NCBI GenBank assembly: GCA_029582155.1
Contig: CM055897.1
Coordinates: forward strand, 15,986,482-16,050,481
DNA: 64,000 bases
Source of the DNA: Panopea generosa
Taxonomy: Eukaryota > Mollusca > Bivalvia > Adapedonta > Hiatellidae
Reading direction: 5' to 3'
Below, in pieces: positions 13,022-25,289 of the stretch; position 1 is the stretch's first letter; every line of letters begins with the position of its first letter. The position numbers were made by a program, and so were the translations under genes. The notes under the pieces were generated by a model. It worked only from the letters and a program-made list of their open reading frames with translations, made no database searches and was not told where the DNA came from.

Positions 13022-13335
13022 ACTACTACTACTACTTATACTGCCACTACTGCTGCTATTACTACAACTACAACTGTAATAATAATAATATAGCAATACC
13101 TCCACTACTTCTTCTAATAGTTGTAATGATGCTATTATAATATTGACAATAATAATAATAATAATGTTGATGATAATTATAAAAAAAAAAAAATAATAAT
13201 AAATAAATAATAATAATAATCTTAATAAAAATAATAATAACTTATAATGATAATATAACAAAACTTCTACTGCTACTACTTCTAAAACTAAGTACTATTA
13301 ATAATGATTTAATAATACTTATAATAATGATAATG
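12765..13335. repeat. Compound trinucleotide microsatellites (AAT, CTA, CAA, CTG)
   Basis: (AAT)n runs into (CTA)n at 12771-12866, followed by interrupted CTA/CAA/CTG tracts to about 13070 and AAT-rich tracts to about 13335. Long homopolymeric peptide frames on both strands are artefacts of the period of three. Confidence 0.95.
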
Positions 13336-13339
13336 AAAA

Positions 13340-14515
13340 AACATATTGTTTTACAACTTAAATTCAGCTGGACTACGTCCAGTCTGCCCTTAAAATAATA
13401 TATTTGTACCACATTGTTTTATATACAAGTACGTATTACTTTCGTTTCAAGTTCCGCTATCTTAATAACAAACCTATTATGAATATACACGGACAATGTT
13501 TATAAAATAAATACAAATTAAAAAAATGCAAAGTATAAGCTACTTTTTATTCAACTATTGCATAATTTAGCTGTCACATGTTCTCATAAAATAATCCAAT
13601 TTAAAAACACAAATGAAAACAGTCTTACCTCTCTGTAGATCGTTTAAGCCAAGCTATAGTAGATTTTCACTCAATGACTAAACACTTCGCGGCGAATGTT
13701 CAAATACTTTTACTTTTAATATCGGGCAAATCACACGCTATGTTATCAACTAATTGTGTTTTAGTTTATCTCTTAACTTAATAAGATAAACACAATATCC
13801 AGTTTAAACCGTAGTTATTTGTAACACTTCTTGAGATATATCGAATGTAATGAAAAAGTCGTCTGCGATAAGGTTGCCACTATTTACATAATCACTCTAT
13901 CTGCCAGTTTTTACCTACTCAGACAAAAAATATTCGACGACCCGTTTTGATCCTTGTAAAATTTGAAGATTTTATTTAAATTAATAGATTGAGCGCTTCA
14001 CCAAACGACAATTGTATTTGAACGGGCGAAAATGACAGGTGAATATAATTTCACTATCCAATACCCCACCTGGTCAGAACGCGTCACAATAAGTCATATT
14101 TACCTATCTAAACCTTTATATAGCCAGTCGGGTATTGATAATTTGTAAGCACGTCTGGCAAAGATTTACAAGTAGATAAAAGTTAATGGAAAAGCAATTG
14201 GAAAACACGACTGTTAAAGCAACGGTAGCGATTTGTAATATCGAATTGTTCAATAAATATGAAACGGTAATAGCGTTCACCCTTTGTAGTACAATGCCCT
14301 ATTTAAACCCCATTTAAACTTGAAATGAGAATGGTAAAATGAAGATAAATCTATAGGTTTCCATTTTTTAATCAATTGAAATCTTCGACAAAATACAATA
14401 ATATCCAACAGTTTAATCATTCACGAACATAATACAATATATGTTGTCGCTATAGCTTTGTCATTCATTTAATTGGTTGTAGATTTGAAATAATTTATTG
14501 CTATCTATTAAATAA
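13340..14515. other. AT-rich spacer
   Basis: Nothing recognisable on either strand. Confidence 0.55.
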
Positions 14516-14519
14516 AAAA

Positions 14520-14655
14520 CGGAAGGACGGTGGTTCTACTCAGTCTGACTCAGTCTGAGTTCTTCCTCCACCAGTAAAACTGGATATGCCATATATAACC
14601 TGAAATGTGTTGAAAATGGCGTTAAACCCATTCACCTTGTAAATAAAAAAAAAAC
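14520..14655 (+). repeat. SINE family S1, 5'-truncated
   Basis: Body block CGGAAGGACGGTGGTTCTAC, then CTTCCTCCACCAG, ATATGCCATATATAACCTG and the tail TGTGTTGAAAATGGCGTTAA, ending in an A-rich stretch. The tRNA head is missing, as expected from 5' truncation during target-primed reverse transcription. Confidence 0.85.
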
Positions 14656-14659
14656 AAGT

Positions 14660-15462
14660 AGTGTTGACCATGAAAACACAATTATCTTTTCATCCAGTGA
14701 CGGCTCTGGTTAGCTATGTCTCATCATTACAATTGCCCATTTATGCATGTTTTGATGGAAACACTACTGATATAAAGAGAACTAATGTTTTGTCAAAAAC
14801 GGACACTTTCTCACAATGTTGAACATTATGTCATATCAATTAAAAGAAAACATTTTGTAAATCATAAATGTAAACATTTACCTGTCAAATATTTACATTG
14901 ATTGCTTCATATGGTATATGATGCATATAATTAACGTATCGGACAAAATATGAGATTTTTCGTTATGATCTCTAAAATATTTTATATCATTATAATACTG
15001 ACAAAAATATTATTAAAGATGCAAATTGCAAATTTACTTTTTAATATATCCCTTGTTTATCCAATACCGCGATATGCCTATTACCACGAATGTCCGTTTA
15101 ATAACAATATCCCAGACATGCGTAAAGCTCCAACTTCCGTTAGCGTCGGCATTTGTTTACATTTCGTACTGGCAACTGTTTATTACTCAGCACACTTAAG
15201 TATCTTTATAACTGTTTATTATTGACGCCATTATTTACATGGACGACACAGTTTTAGACTCGCGGTAATAGGTATAACCAGAATAAATACTCTGCAAAAA
15301 AGTTGAACAAGGACAATATCAGTCTATAGAAACGGCACAGATGACCACTTTTCAAAATGTATGTACCACCCATCGACGTTACTCGGTGTCGCGTTACTAA
15401 ACATGCATTTTTTTTTAAATAATATGATATAAAATACTCACGCCACTATTTTCTCCCTTGAA
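14660..15462. other. AT-rich spacer
   Basis: A 91-codon plus-strand frame at 14950-15225 is hydrophobic and AT-driven, with no family resemblance. Nothing else is seen. Confidence 0.5.
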
Positions 15463-15465
15463 TAG

Positions 15466-15757
15466 ATAGATTGATTGATTGAATATTTAGCGTCATTTTT
15501 ATGCCATCGAGGGCTAACAGACGATCAGTTAACCTAACCACTGTTTCCTGGGATTAACCAGTACTCGAGCACACCCCATCTCCGCAAGTAACTGATAACT
15601 TTCCCACTTGAATCAGTGGTGAGAGACGAATGATAATGAGATTCAATGCCGTATATCAATCATCACGGAGACCGTTGTCGGGCGGGGGATTCGAACTCAC
15701 GACCCCTGGATTGATAGTCAGACGCGTAACCGACTGAGCTAATCGGGCCCGGCTGAA
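15466..15757 (-). repeat. tRNA-derived SINE, family S2, near full length
   Basis: Minus strand: box A TTAGCTCAGTCGGTTACGC, anticodon arm with GTCTGACTATCAATCC, and box B GAGTTCGAATCC. A body follows with AAGTTATCAGTTACTTGCGG and a 3' end TGACGCTAAATATTCAATC, then an (AATC)n tail at the left edge. The body block resembles the S1 core AGTTTCCAGTAACTTGCGG, so S1 and S2 appear to share a central domain under different tRNA heads. Confidence 0.85.
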
Positions 15758-15879
15758 TAGATAGAGGGAGTAAAAGTAAAACTTTAGTCCCCTTTTTTCA
15801 GAGAGCTTTATATGTATTCCTACGATGAGTTAAATTTTTTACAATTCACCACTAAAATGTGATGCTGGTACCAGACTTC

Positions 15880-16035
15880 AGACCTAAATCAGCGGTATGA
15901 GACAAATGATAATGAGATGGGACACAATGTCGTATACCAATCATCACGGAGACTGTTGCCGGGTGGAGATTCGAACTCATGACCCCTGGATTGATAGTCA
16001 GACGCGTTAACGACCGAGCTAACCAAGCTTGGCGA
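15880..16035 (-). repeat. SINE family S2, 3'-shortened copy
   Basis: The head and the adjoining segment repeat those of the 15.5-15.76-kb copy in the same orientation: GAGTTCGAATC box B, the CTGACTATCAATCC arm, and the ATCATTTGTCTCATACCGC-like follow-on. The core block is not found. Confidence 0.75.
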
Positions 16036-16039
16036 ATCT

Positions 16040-18420
16040 GATGTATAAAACCGGAATATAATTACCGGTACCTATATTTTGAAATATTGTCATTTGTGTC
16101 ATTTTTTATTGTCAAGTATGTGAGTTTTATTTTCTATAGAATATATTTAAGAATAATAGTATGTGACTGTGTATGCTCAATGGTCTTTGATGCATAGATA
16201 AAATAAAGGGACGCCAGATCAGTCCAGAAAACGTCCGGCGTACAGGAGAGGAGGACAGCTGGAGAAAAGATAAGAGTAATAAGGCAAGACAGATATAAAA
16301 GCAAGTAGAAAGTGTCCTCGTCCGTTTATGTTAACCATCATCAATGTTCAAGCTCTTCCATCCCAGCACACTTACAGAAGAACGTATTAGCTCAAACACC
16401 AAACATACAATACGCTGTAGATTGTCAGAGAAAAGGCTTTAAGTAGCTTTAATAGAATCAATGCATTGATTAAAAATTATTTAGTGCAAAAAAGAGTCAT
16501 TATTCAACTCTAATTATTTATCCATAAGCAATGGCTGTGAGACTTTGCCTGTTATTTTATCTAAAATGATACGATTACTCTGGTGTCAATATGACGAATT
16601 GTAAAATCAAAATCACCTTTACTCAAATACATACAAATGTGCTAACATTGTAGCTGACCAAATCAATACCACACTGGTCAATGTGAAGTATACATGCAAA
16701 CCAAGTTCAATCACATCAGAAAGGAAATCAATCACTGTCAGTCAGAGTTAATGAGTTTCCCTTGTTTATTCATTTTCTTTATTATAAATGTTATTATCAA
16801 ATATAAAATCGTACATTAAATGTTTCTGCTCCATTAGAAATACAACAGGAATTCATGTCTGAGCCACGTGGGTCTAATAAAGTATATGATTGCCCGTCGA
16901 TGAATGACGGTACATAAATATTGGAGACTCTCCGGCGAACAACCGGTCAAGAATCAAACAACATCCTTACTCCAGACAAAGAATAGTATTGATGCAAAGG
17001 TAAACCATATTATTGTATTGAGCAATCGATAGCATACTTCATGTCTCACACAACAATTAATTTTGTACTGTTGTACATATCTGGATCACTGGACACATTG
17101 CCAATGGTTCTAAAAGTGCATTGTGTCTATAGACAGTCCTCTGTTGGTCCAAATATGCAGAAAAAATGTGGCTGACCAGCTTCTATTTTTACAATTTCAA
17201 TGGTTTGATGACACCCTTTCATTTTTGACAGTTCTGCCCATTTGCTGCAGAATATTACTACGCTTCTTTAAACTGTAACAGCTTCATCAAACAGTACTCA
17301 ATGCTAGTCAAACTCGGCAGAACTCATAAAAATGTTACAATGAACTGAAATATGACAATGTTATGTATTTTCAAAAGAATGCCAAACCGATTTACACAGG
17401 TCTAATTTCTTGGACACAAGAATGTTGCTACCGTCATGAAAAGATGTATTACTTAAGTAAGACATTGAGCCCCAAAAGCGATATGCAATGCTCTGTTGCC
17501 GGTTTTATATAACTATATACATATACATGATTCAAATCAGAGACCCTTTTTTTTAAAATGTCAAAGTTACCACTGCATTTTTTTGTTACAACTTTGCATA
17601 CTTCTTGATTTTTGTTAATACATTTAGCTGGCAAATATATGAATAATTTTCCAAAACGTGTGTGTTATATGCAGTTAGAAAAAAAACTTCAACTGCCAAA
17701 AACAATGGAAATTCTTGAGGGGAGCTTGTGGGATCATAAACTCTAATTTGTAATTATATACACATGAATCTTTGTTTACACACATTTCAACAGCCGGTAA
17801 TGGCGTATTTGCAACTGACAGGTAAAGAAAACAGCTATTTCACATAATTGTCCCGACTGAAAGTGGTGGTCCTTTAATTTAAAAAATGCAAATACTTAAT
17901 GTAAAAGTTTATTTAATTTTTGTACCATTTCCTTTTATTAATAACTCTTTATTTGCAAAACTATTGTTGTAATGAAAAGGTTTTTCTTTCATTTATTTTC
18001 AAGGCGTGTTATCTAAATCATATCCGAAAAATATTTGTTTTTATTTAGAAGATGTATTTCCTAAATATCGATCACAAGTTCGAAAAAAAAACCACGAATT
18101 TCTGATTCAGATATCAAATGTTCGGGACATCTTTTAACAATTTTTAGCCGGACTTTATCCCAAAGGCTTGGCCCTGCTTATGTTGTCTTGATCAAGCTGT
18201 GCAATGTTGATTCACCACAAAAATGATCATTCGCGACATGGAACTACTTTTCCGTCGTCGAATTTCATTTATTCATGTATTTTATATATGCAGACCGAAA
18301 CAAACAATAAAATATATTGTGGACATTTGATTATGGTATTTTTTGATAAGATAAATGACAAAATAACCCAAACGCTACAATGATGTCAATCAGATTAGGA
18401 AGGTGCATGAACATTCATTA
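16040..18420. other. Spacer; weak promoter-like patch at 16.86-17.0 kb
   Basis: Most of the stretch is featureless. At 16860-17000 a CACGTG E-box, an ATAAATA box about 45 bases later, a G/C-richer stretch and AAAG|GTAAAC (a splice-donor-like site at 16998) follow in promoter-to-first-exon order. The evidence is too thin to call a gene. Confidence 0.4.
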
Positions 18421-18423
18421 AAG

Positions 18424-18712
18424 GGTCCGCCATAGCCGAGTGGTCTGTGGCGCCGTCTCTAGATCACTTACCTCTCATCGCTAAGATCGTAGGTTCGAGT
18501 CCTGCTCTAAAATCTTTAGTGAGAAAGTTTCCAGTAACTTGCGGAAGGACGGTGGTTCTACTTAGTCTGAATCCGTATGAGGTCTTCCTCCACCAGCAAA
18601 ACTGGTTATGCCATATATAACCTGATACAGTCTGAGGTCTTCCTCCACCAGCAGAACTTGATATGCCAATATAACATAAAATGTGTTGAAATTGACGTTA
18701 AACCCCATAAAA
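18424..18712 (+). repeat. tRNA-derived SINE, family S1, full head
   Basis: Head with box A TAGCCGAGTGG and box B GGTTCGAGTCC (Leu/Ser type), then the core AGTTTCCAGTAACTTGCGGA, a CTTCCTCCACCAG block that is duplicated internally, and the tail TGTGTTGAAATTGACGTTAA. It is the most complete S1 copy here. Confidence 0.9.
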
Positions 18713-18715
18713 AAT

Positions 18716-19380
18716 CAGCCGAGCCTGGCTATCAGTTATTTTCAGTACTTTGATTTAACTAGTTTGCTGTTCTGCATATAGGCAAACACGCAGTCCGAAC
18801 TGACCAAAACGTTCTGACGATATGAAAATAAAATGTGACGAAACCTGGCGTTCTGGTGGATCCTAGGTTGCTGTGTTTGTTAACCTTTCAATGACACATT
18901 GTATGGAGAGTACTGCTGCTTCATCTTTGTTTATACTTATCTATATTAAATGATTTTTATACAACTTGTTACAATTAACATATATATCACTTTCGATATC
19001 TTCGTGAGCAAAACCAATAGTAAACATACGCGGATAAAATACCATTCTCAAGGACAGTTGTGTATTAAAGAAATGACTCGTCGATTACATCAAGAACATC
19101 ACTGCTTTACTTGATGAGAGTCTGAATTTTACCAGTTAATGCAAAAAAAAATACATAAAAGCTATATCCATTTGCTTAGCATAATAGTTCTTCTAGGACG
19201 GCAGTCAATGATATTCTAATAGGAATGCAGATAAAGTGTAGTTTCAGTTATATAGAATATTGGAGTTCATATTCTCATAAACGCATACGCGTTGAGCTTT
19301 ATGTTGATTTTGAACTTCCGACATACTTTTGGATAATCTCGACTCTGTTCAAACACGTTTGCCTTGCAGATGCTTTGAAA
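18716..19380. other. Spacer
   Basis: No supported feature. Confidence 0.5.
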
Positions 19381-19384
19381 CATA

Positions 19385-19497
<113 letters not shown>

Positions 19498-20038
19498 CTT
19501 CTCCCTTCCTTCTCTTTATTTAGCTCGCTAAATAGTAAATAAAACCTTGCTTGTACAATGTAATTTATGACGGAACGCTTCTGAAACATGTCACCATCTA
19601 ACAATTATTAAGCATTACAATAACACCTTTGTAACAAAAAAAGTTAGGTTGTTGTGGTCTAAGTTAGTAGTGTCAGCTCGTACGTGTCTATTGGAATGAT
19701 ATAGGCTATATTTAGAACAGGTAGCGTGGAATTTTAAAACGTACTTATAGCTCGATAACAGTAACGTTTTTAAGATCTTTTAACATATTCTTTCTTTGTT
19801 TAAACAATAAATCATTTTGATGGTTATTTTATGAAATTCCATATGTATTCAGAAAGTTAGAATAATTAAACGGGTTTATTTGTCATAAAACTAATTTAAA
19901 TTTACATTGGGCCTTATAGCGTAAAAGCCGCATCGTACCTGTCTATATCGTACGATATTTGAAAGTTTGTTGTTTCATAATTTGCATGCAATTCACTGTG
20001 GTATGTGGAGTGTTTTGCTATATATGCCTGACTGTATT

Positions 20039-20133
20039 ATGGAAACAATGTCCAGTCAAGCAGAAACATCTTTTGGAGTTGTCGTGACGAGAAAGATTGA
20101 GAATGTTAATGTTCCAGTACATAACGCAGATGG
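20039..20133 (+). CDS. Possible first coding exon (weak)
   Basis: An ATG at 20039 opens 31 full codons (beginning METMSSQAETSFGVVV), ending at GATGG|GTAGGT, a fair splice donor, one base before an in-frame TAG. The stretch is G/C-richer than its surroundings and the predicted peptide is balanced, not AT-driven. No family is recognised and no downstream exon was identified. A short frame next to a GTAGGT could easily arise by chance. Confidence 0.2.
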
Positions 20134-20544
20134 GTAGGTGAATGTTATATTATGTTGTATATGGTCGAGTTATTTAAATGTCTAATTGGAATATTTTGAC
20201 GTAATCAGATCTAAGTAAAGTTGTATATATTGTTTATATCCATTCCGACGAGAATATCTGTAATTTATCTTTACATCCGCGGTATTGAGAGTCGTTTTGT
20301 TAGAATATAGGCCGAGGAATCTGAGAACGTATTTTGAGCTGTTGATATTGTGTTAACGATGAAGTATTGAAATTCATCATGTTAGCATTGATTTATTTGT
20401 GTAATTAAATTTTGTGGATGCTTATTGTGATATTCACAAAGTGAATAGATACAGAATTGGTCTGTTATTGTTTATAATATAAATGAAAAATTATGTAGAG
20501 ACATAATTGCTATTTTGAGATTGACGGAAGTTCATATACGAGAT

Positions 20545-20672
20545 ATGTAAACTACCATGAAACTGCAGATAGTAAGAATTAAATGAACTGCTATCATATA
20601 TTGATAAATCTACAATGAAACTGTTAGATGGTAAGAATTGAATTCACTGTTATCATATATTGATAAAAATAC
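20545..20672. repeat. Two-copy tandem duplication, ~70-bp unit
   Basis: Two successive units share ATGAAACTG(C/T), AGAT(A/G)GTAAGAATT and CTGTTATCATATATTGATAAA-like blocks. Confidence 0.75.
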
Positions 20673-20743
20673 CAAGTAATAGACGCCATGTCATTACGTA
20701 TTGAGTAACTAGTAAATCTGAATATATATATATATATATATAT

Positions 20744-21313
20744 TGTAGTCGTTTTTAGACGTATGCGAGGTATGTGTCCGCTACGTCAACAACGTATCTA
20801 ATCTGGACGTGACAGGAAGTCAGTTGGTGGCAGTACCGTCATAAGGACAACAGCCCACATAATCGTTATATGGACGACTTGACGATCCTGAGTACGGAGT
20901 ACGGTCGCAGATAACTCAGTACAAATATCCAGGAGGGAAGATAACCCAGTTTATATAGCCATCGCCACAAGGGACGATTGACGCTATATCTACGATAATC
21001 CGGACGCGGAAGTAGTATCTTAAATATAATATCAGTGAATTTATATAACAGTTTTAACATTCATATGATGTAAAGTGTTTGGATCGCGATATAGATTTAC
21101 GGAACGTGTAGGAGAAAGAACTGTGTAAAAAGTGTTAATTCCATCATAGGACATTTTTAAACCAGCTGTGTTTTTTTGTTGAATAATTAGCTTTAAATTC
21201 TATATATTATATAACTGTATATTCGTAATTTTATTCATATTAAATTAAAATTATAAATTTTATTTTGACTATTCTACCGTCGTGAGTTGTCGGCCCTTGG
21301 TCGTTTTGCTACA
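20744..21313. mobile_element. Probable solo LTR (570 bp)
   Basis: The stretch starts TGTAG and ends CTACA, giving the 5'-TG...CA-3' ends and short inverted repeat usual for LTRs. It is G/C-richer in its first half than its AT-rich surroundings, and has an AT-rich segment followed by a G/C-rich 3' end (CCGTCGTGAGTTG), as in many Gypsy-type LTRs. No primer-binding site or polyprotein lies beside it, so it would be a solo LTR. A (TA)n tract abuts the left end and no target-site duplication is visible, which weakens the call. Orientation is not certain. Confidence 0.45.
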
Positions 21314-21315
21314 AC

Positions 21316-22590
21316 CTTACTATAACTAAGAAACATAATCACATCAGCTATAACAGTTTTCTTCTTGATCATTTTTACATTGAACGTATGACTACACCGT
21401 TTATTGCGAATAAAATATTTTGTAAAATAAATCAATGTTTTTTTGACGTCATTAAGCAACGGCTAGCAAACAAAATACATATAATCATTAACTGCAACTT
21501 AATGATGCACCAAATATTTTACGTGTACAATCATGTATATCGGTGATAGATAAATTGTTTATATAAAAAATGAACTTCAAAATTTATTTTTGAATATCCA
21601 TGTAGGCTAACCGGCAAAAGTTTACGAGAACCCGGAGTGCTCTTACTTTGAACGTTTTAGTTCAACTCTCATGAACGTTCAGCAAATAAATCCATTTCTT
21701 AAATAAACAATTAAATTAGTGCAAACAAACAATAATGAAAATAAAATAATATTAATAAAACTGCACGAATAGTGGACATAAACATGAAAAATTAGTTAGT
21801 ATACGCCCAACCAGAAACGGTGCATTAAAATGACTTCAATAACTAGTTAGGTTTCATTTCATTCGTTTATTTAAAATAAAGATAAAATGAGTAAAATTGT
21901 ATGGCTTTACTTTCTTTTTCAATATCTCAACGTTATCTATACCTAACCTTTCAATGAAAACCATACACACATATCGTTAAAATGTCTCCACTTTATACCT
22001 TTGAACCATAACAATACAATGCATACAACGTAACATTTCTATTGAGCTTTATTGGGAAAGACCAAAGGTCAAATTATTCGAAAATAGAATAAATGGCCAA
22101 GCGGAAAATACTAATCCTACTATTTAAAGCATATATATTCATAACCAGCAAACAAGTATGAAACTGGGTTAAATTATGATTTATGCATGTGGTTCATGTT
22201 ACCACACGAAATATATATAATTACAGATTAGGCAATCTTTGCTGCCCTGATTTGAAAATAAATCAAGGAAAATTAATGTATTATCTAAAATACATTCAAT
22301 AAACCATTGTCGTCTTTGTGAAATAAACACGTGTATTGAGATAGTATAGTTATAATAACGTATTAACATGTCATTGAACAAACTAGTATCTATTGCAAAT
22401 ACTTGGAACGCAACATAATTAACATGACTGTGTATAATGTTAATCAAACAGACGCGCTGCTAGATATAAATAATGTATAAAAGAAACAAGTGATACAGTC
22501 GACGGCTGCAGAATCCAGAGCAGTAAGAGAATGCTGATAAAGGTTATGACAAGTCGGATATACGGATAATTATTTAGCGCCTGTGTTCAT
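21316..22590. other. AT-rich spacer
   Basis: Nothing recognisable. Confidence 0.55.
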
Positions 22591-22599
22591 TTAAGCTTT

Positions 22600-22780
22600 T
22601 AGGAGAACCCATGATCGGAGGGCTGTGGGTTCGATCTTCCGCCACGGCTATGTGTGGTGTCTTTGAGCAAGACACTTTTCCTCATACTCTTAGTACTGGT
22701 TCTAACCAGGAAGACTTTGAATGTGATTTGTATAAGTTGTAAGAACTTGTTTCACAATCGAAGTAAAATAAATAAATTTA
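22600..22780 (+). repeat. tRNA-derived SINE (S3-like), decayed head
   Basis: Box-B-like GGTTCGATCTTCC is followed by GTGTCTTTGAGCAAGACAC, a block common in V-type/core SINEs, and by the end CACAATCGAAGTAAAATAAAT. That 3' end matches the S3 copies at 24.1 and 33.2 kb. Confidence 0.75.
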
Positions 22781-22834
22781 AACCTTTTAGGAGGAATTCG
22801 TGTCAGCATTGAGTGCTAAATTCAGAGCTTATTT

Positions 22835-23143
22835 TTATATATTCCTGAATAGTTTTTCACCAATTAAGGAGGTCAACGTTTTATTATTAAAAGTGGAGCT
22901 GCATCCTCTAGCAAATCGAATTAGAACATCCCCATCAAATTGAGTAAAATAAACAATATCGTAATCAAGATCATCTCTTTTGTCATATATGTTTGTGTTT
23001 GTAAAACTATTATCTATATGTGAGTCAAGAAAGTCAGCTTCAGAATTAGGAACTTCAGCATTGTTAAGCGACCTGGATCTCACACTAGAAAATATATTGA
23101 CTGCAATTATAGTGACACGAGTATTAAAGGTAAGTAAGTCCAT
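22835..23143 (-). pseudogene. Decayed C-terminal RT fragment of a Penelope-like or related element
   Basis: The 102-codon frame contains, in order, NSEADFLDSHI, NIYDKRDDLDYDIVYF, FDGDV, LIRFARGCS and FNNKTLT. This block order is familiar from invertebrate reverse-transcriptase proteins with the pattern FLD...YDKRDDFDF.IVNFPFLDGDV...LIRFARVC...FN.RN..LT. I recall these as Penelope-like or a related RT lineage; the exact clade is inference. The family usually has about a dozen residues between FDGDV and LIRFAR, and these are missing here. No RT catalytic core is present, so this is a short, internally deleted 3' piece. It lies just downstream of a SINE. Confidence 0.5.
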
Positions 23144-23144
23144 T

Positions 23145-23950
23145 TATCTAGATGTATTGTTGAAGGCATGTATGGGCGGGTGTGGGGGAGACACAGTATG
23201 AACTCACTCTTGGGGCAATATAAAAATGCTCGGAAGTACAGAACTGTTAACCCATTGGTCAATTCTTGCATAAAGGCTTTTCGCTTTTCCTCCCACGTAT
23301 CCCGCGATCCAATTTATTTCATTATTCCCAAAGGTCATTCAAATTGTTTTATGTAAATGAGAAGCAAATTGGTAATTATTGCGCATGTTGTTTTTACACA
23401 AATCTAAAAAGACTTAAAATAACGTTCCAGAAACGGCTTTGTTGTACATATTTGCGCTCATTTGGTCCTTAAACATAATTGGGCTATGCGTGTATTATTG
23501 ATACAAAATTTAAAATAATAAAAAAGGCGGAAGCATCTATATAGCGGTCTAACCCGGAAGTGCTTGCATTGGATGGAGTCACTGTTAATTGATTAACAGC
23601 AGCCGGTCTGCGACAAGTGGTGCTAAGTTAATACAGGAATACCTACACGTGTTCGATATAAGGTATCACAATTCGAATGAATCTTTTAGTCCAAATACGA
23701 ATATGTCAATTTAAGCAAAAGTGAGAAGGGAGTATGCTGGGTGGTACTAATTAACCAGTGAGTGCTCAAATCAAGTCTCGTTCGATACGTTCTATTGCTC
23801 TTTCTGCCATATCCTCTCATCTTTTATAAAGGTGTACACACATTTAGTAAAGGGATTCTTATCGTACGATAACTGTTTTGTATTTGAAATAGACAATTAA
23901 ATTGAATTGAAGAAACGTTATTGCTAAAATGTCTTATACAATTACTGTGA
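23145..23950. other. Spacer
   Basis: No supported feature; three overlapping short frames show no family resemblance. Confidence 0.5.
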
Positions 23951-23954
23951 CAGT

Positions 23955-24145
23955 GGGGTGAAAATGTAACGGAGAGAGTGTTGGCCGCTCACAACATATA
24001 TTGCGGGTTCGATTCCCAGCTCGATCCGATGCCTATCATAAATAACACTCAGTTTTGGTTTTACAGAGAAAGCAAACTCAAGAGTGGTCCATGTACATGT
24101 AAACGACAAGCTTTCATCGCAATCAAGCTAAAATAAATTATTATA
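23955..24145 (+). repeat. tRNA-derived SINE, family S3
   Basis: Box B GGGTTCGATTCCC follows a degenerate box A. The body ends in AAGCTTTCATCGCAATCAAGC and TAAAATAAATT, matching the minus-strand copy at 33.2 kb. Confidence 0.75.
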
Positions 24146-24263
24146 TTAAATTGATTACCGAGAAAGTCTTAAACTGAAGGAGGCGTTACTTTCTTTTTCT
24201 TAGTTTGGTATTGTCATACCCACATAACTTCACTGAATTCTGGTTATAAAATATAGCTGCGTC

Positions 24264-25285
24264 ATCACCTCTCGTGTTTTATCCATGTTGCTACTTCTTC
24301 TTTATCTTCCGTACATGTGATGTGTTGTTTGAATGTTGCATCTCCTGTTTTATTACCTGTTACTACTTCTTTTATATCTTCCATACGTGTGACGTGTTGT
24401 TTGAATGTTGCATCTTCTGTTTTATTCCTGTTGTTACTTCTTCTATATCTTCCGTCCTTGTGACGTGTTGTTTAAATGTTGCATCTTCTGTTTTATTCCT
24501 GTAGTTACTTCTTCGATATCTTCCGTACTTGTGACGTGTTGTTTGAATGTTGCATCTTTTGTTTTATTCCTGTAGTTACTTCTTCTTTACCTTCCATACT
24601 TGTGACGTGTTGTTTGAATGTGGCATCTTCTGTTTTATTCCTGTAGTTACTTCTTCTTTACCTTCCATACTTGTGACGTGTTGTTTGAATACTGCATCTT
24701 TTGTTTTTTTCCCTGTTGCTACTCCTTCTATATCTGTCATACTTATGACGTGGTGTTTGAATGTTGCATCTCCTGTTTAATCCCTGTTGCTATTTCTTCT
24801 ATAGCTTCCGTACTTGTGACGTGTTGTTTAAATGTTGCATCTCCTGTTTAATTCACTATTACTACTTCTTCTTTACGTTCCGTACTTGTGACGTGTTTTT
24901 TTAATGTTGCATCTTCTGTTTTATTCCTGTTGTTACTTCTTCTATATCTTCCGTACTAATGACGTGTTGTTTGAATGTTGCATCTCCTGTTGTAACCATG
25001 TTGCTTTTTCTTCTATATCTTCCGTACTTGTGACGTGTCGTTTGAATATTGCATCTCCTGTTTTATCCCCTGTTGCTACTACTTCTATATATTCCATACT
25101 TGTGACGTGTTGTTTAAATGCTGCATGTCCTGTTTACTCCCTGTTGCTACTTTATATCTTCCGTAATTGTGACGTCTTGTTTGAATGTTGTGTCGTCTCC
25201 TGTTTATTCACTTTTGCTACTTCTTCTATTTATTCTGTACTTATGACGTGTTGTTTGGATGCTGCATCTCCTGTGGAGAATATAT
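24264..25285. repeat. 72-bp minisatellite, about 14 units
   Basis: Each unit contains GTGACGTGTTGTTTGAATG, GCATCT(C/T)CTGTTTTATTCC, GTTACTTCTTCTATATC and TTCCGTACTT. The period is 71-72 bp, so 72 = 24 codons keeps frames open and yields overlapping Cys/Phe-rich pseudo-proteins that repeat every 24 residues. These are not genes. Confidence 0.95.
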
Positions 25286-25289
25286 TTTC

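Noticed and set aside
12684-13261. Homopolymeric Asn/Tyr/Thr/Ser proteins
   Set aside because: Trinucleotide microsatellites read as codons.
15690-15757. A tRNA gene on the minus strand
   Set aside because: Boxes A and B are good, but the acceptor stem does not pair, and the same head is followed by a SINE body and an (AATC)n tail.
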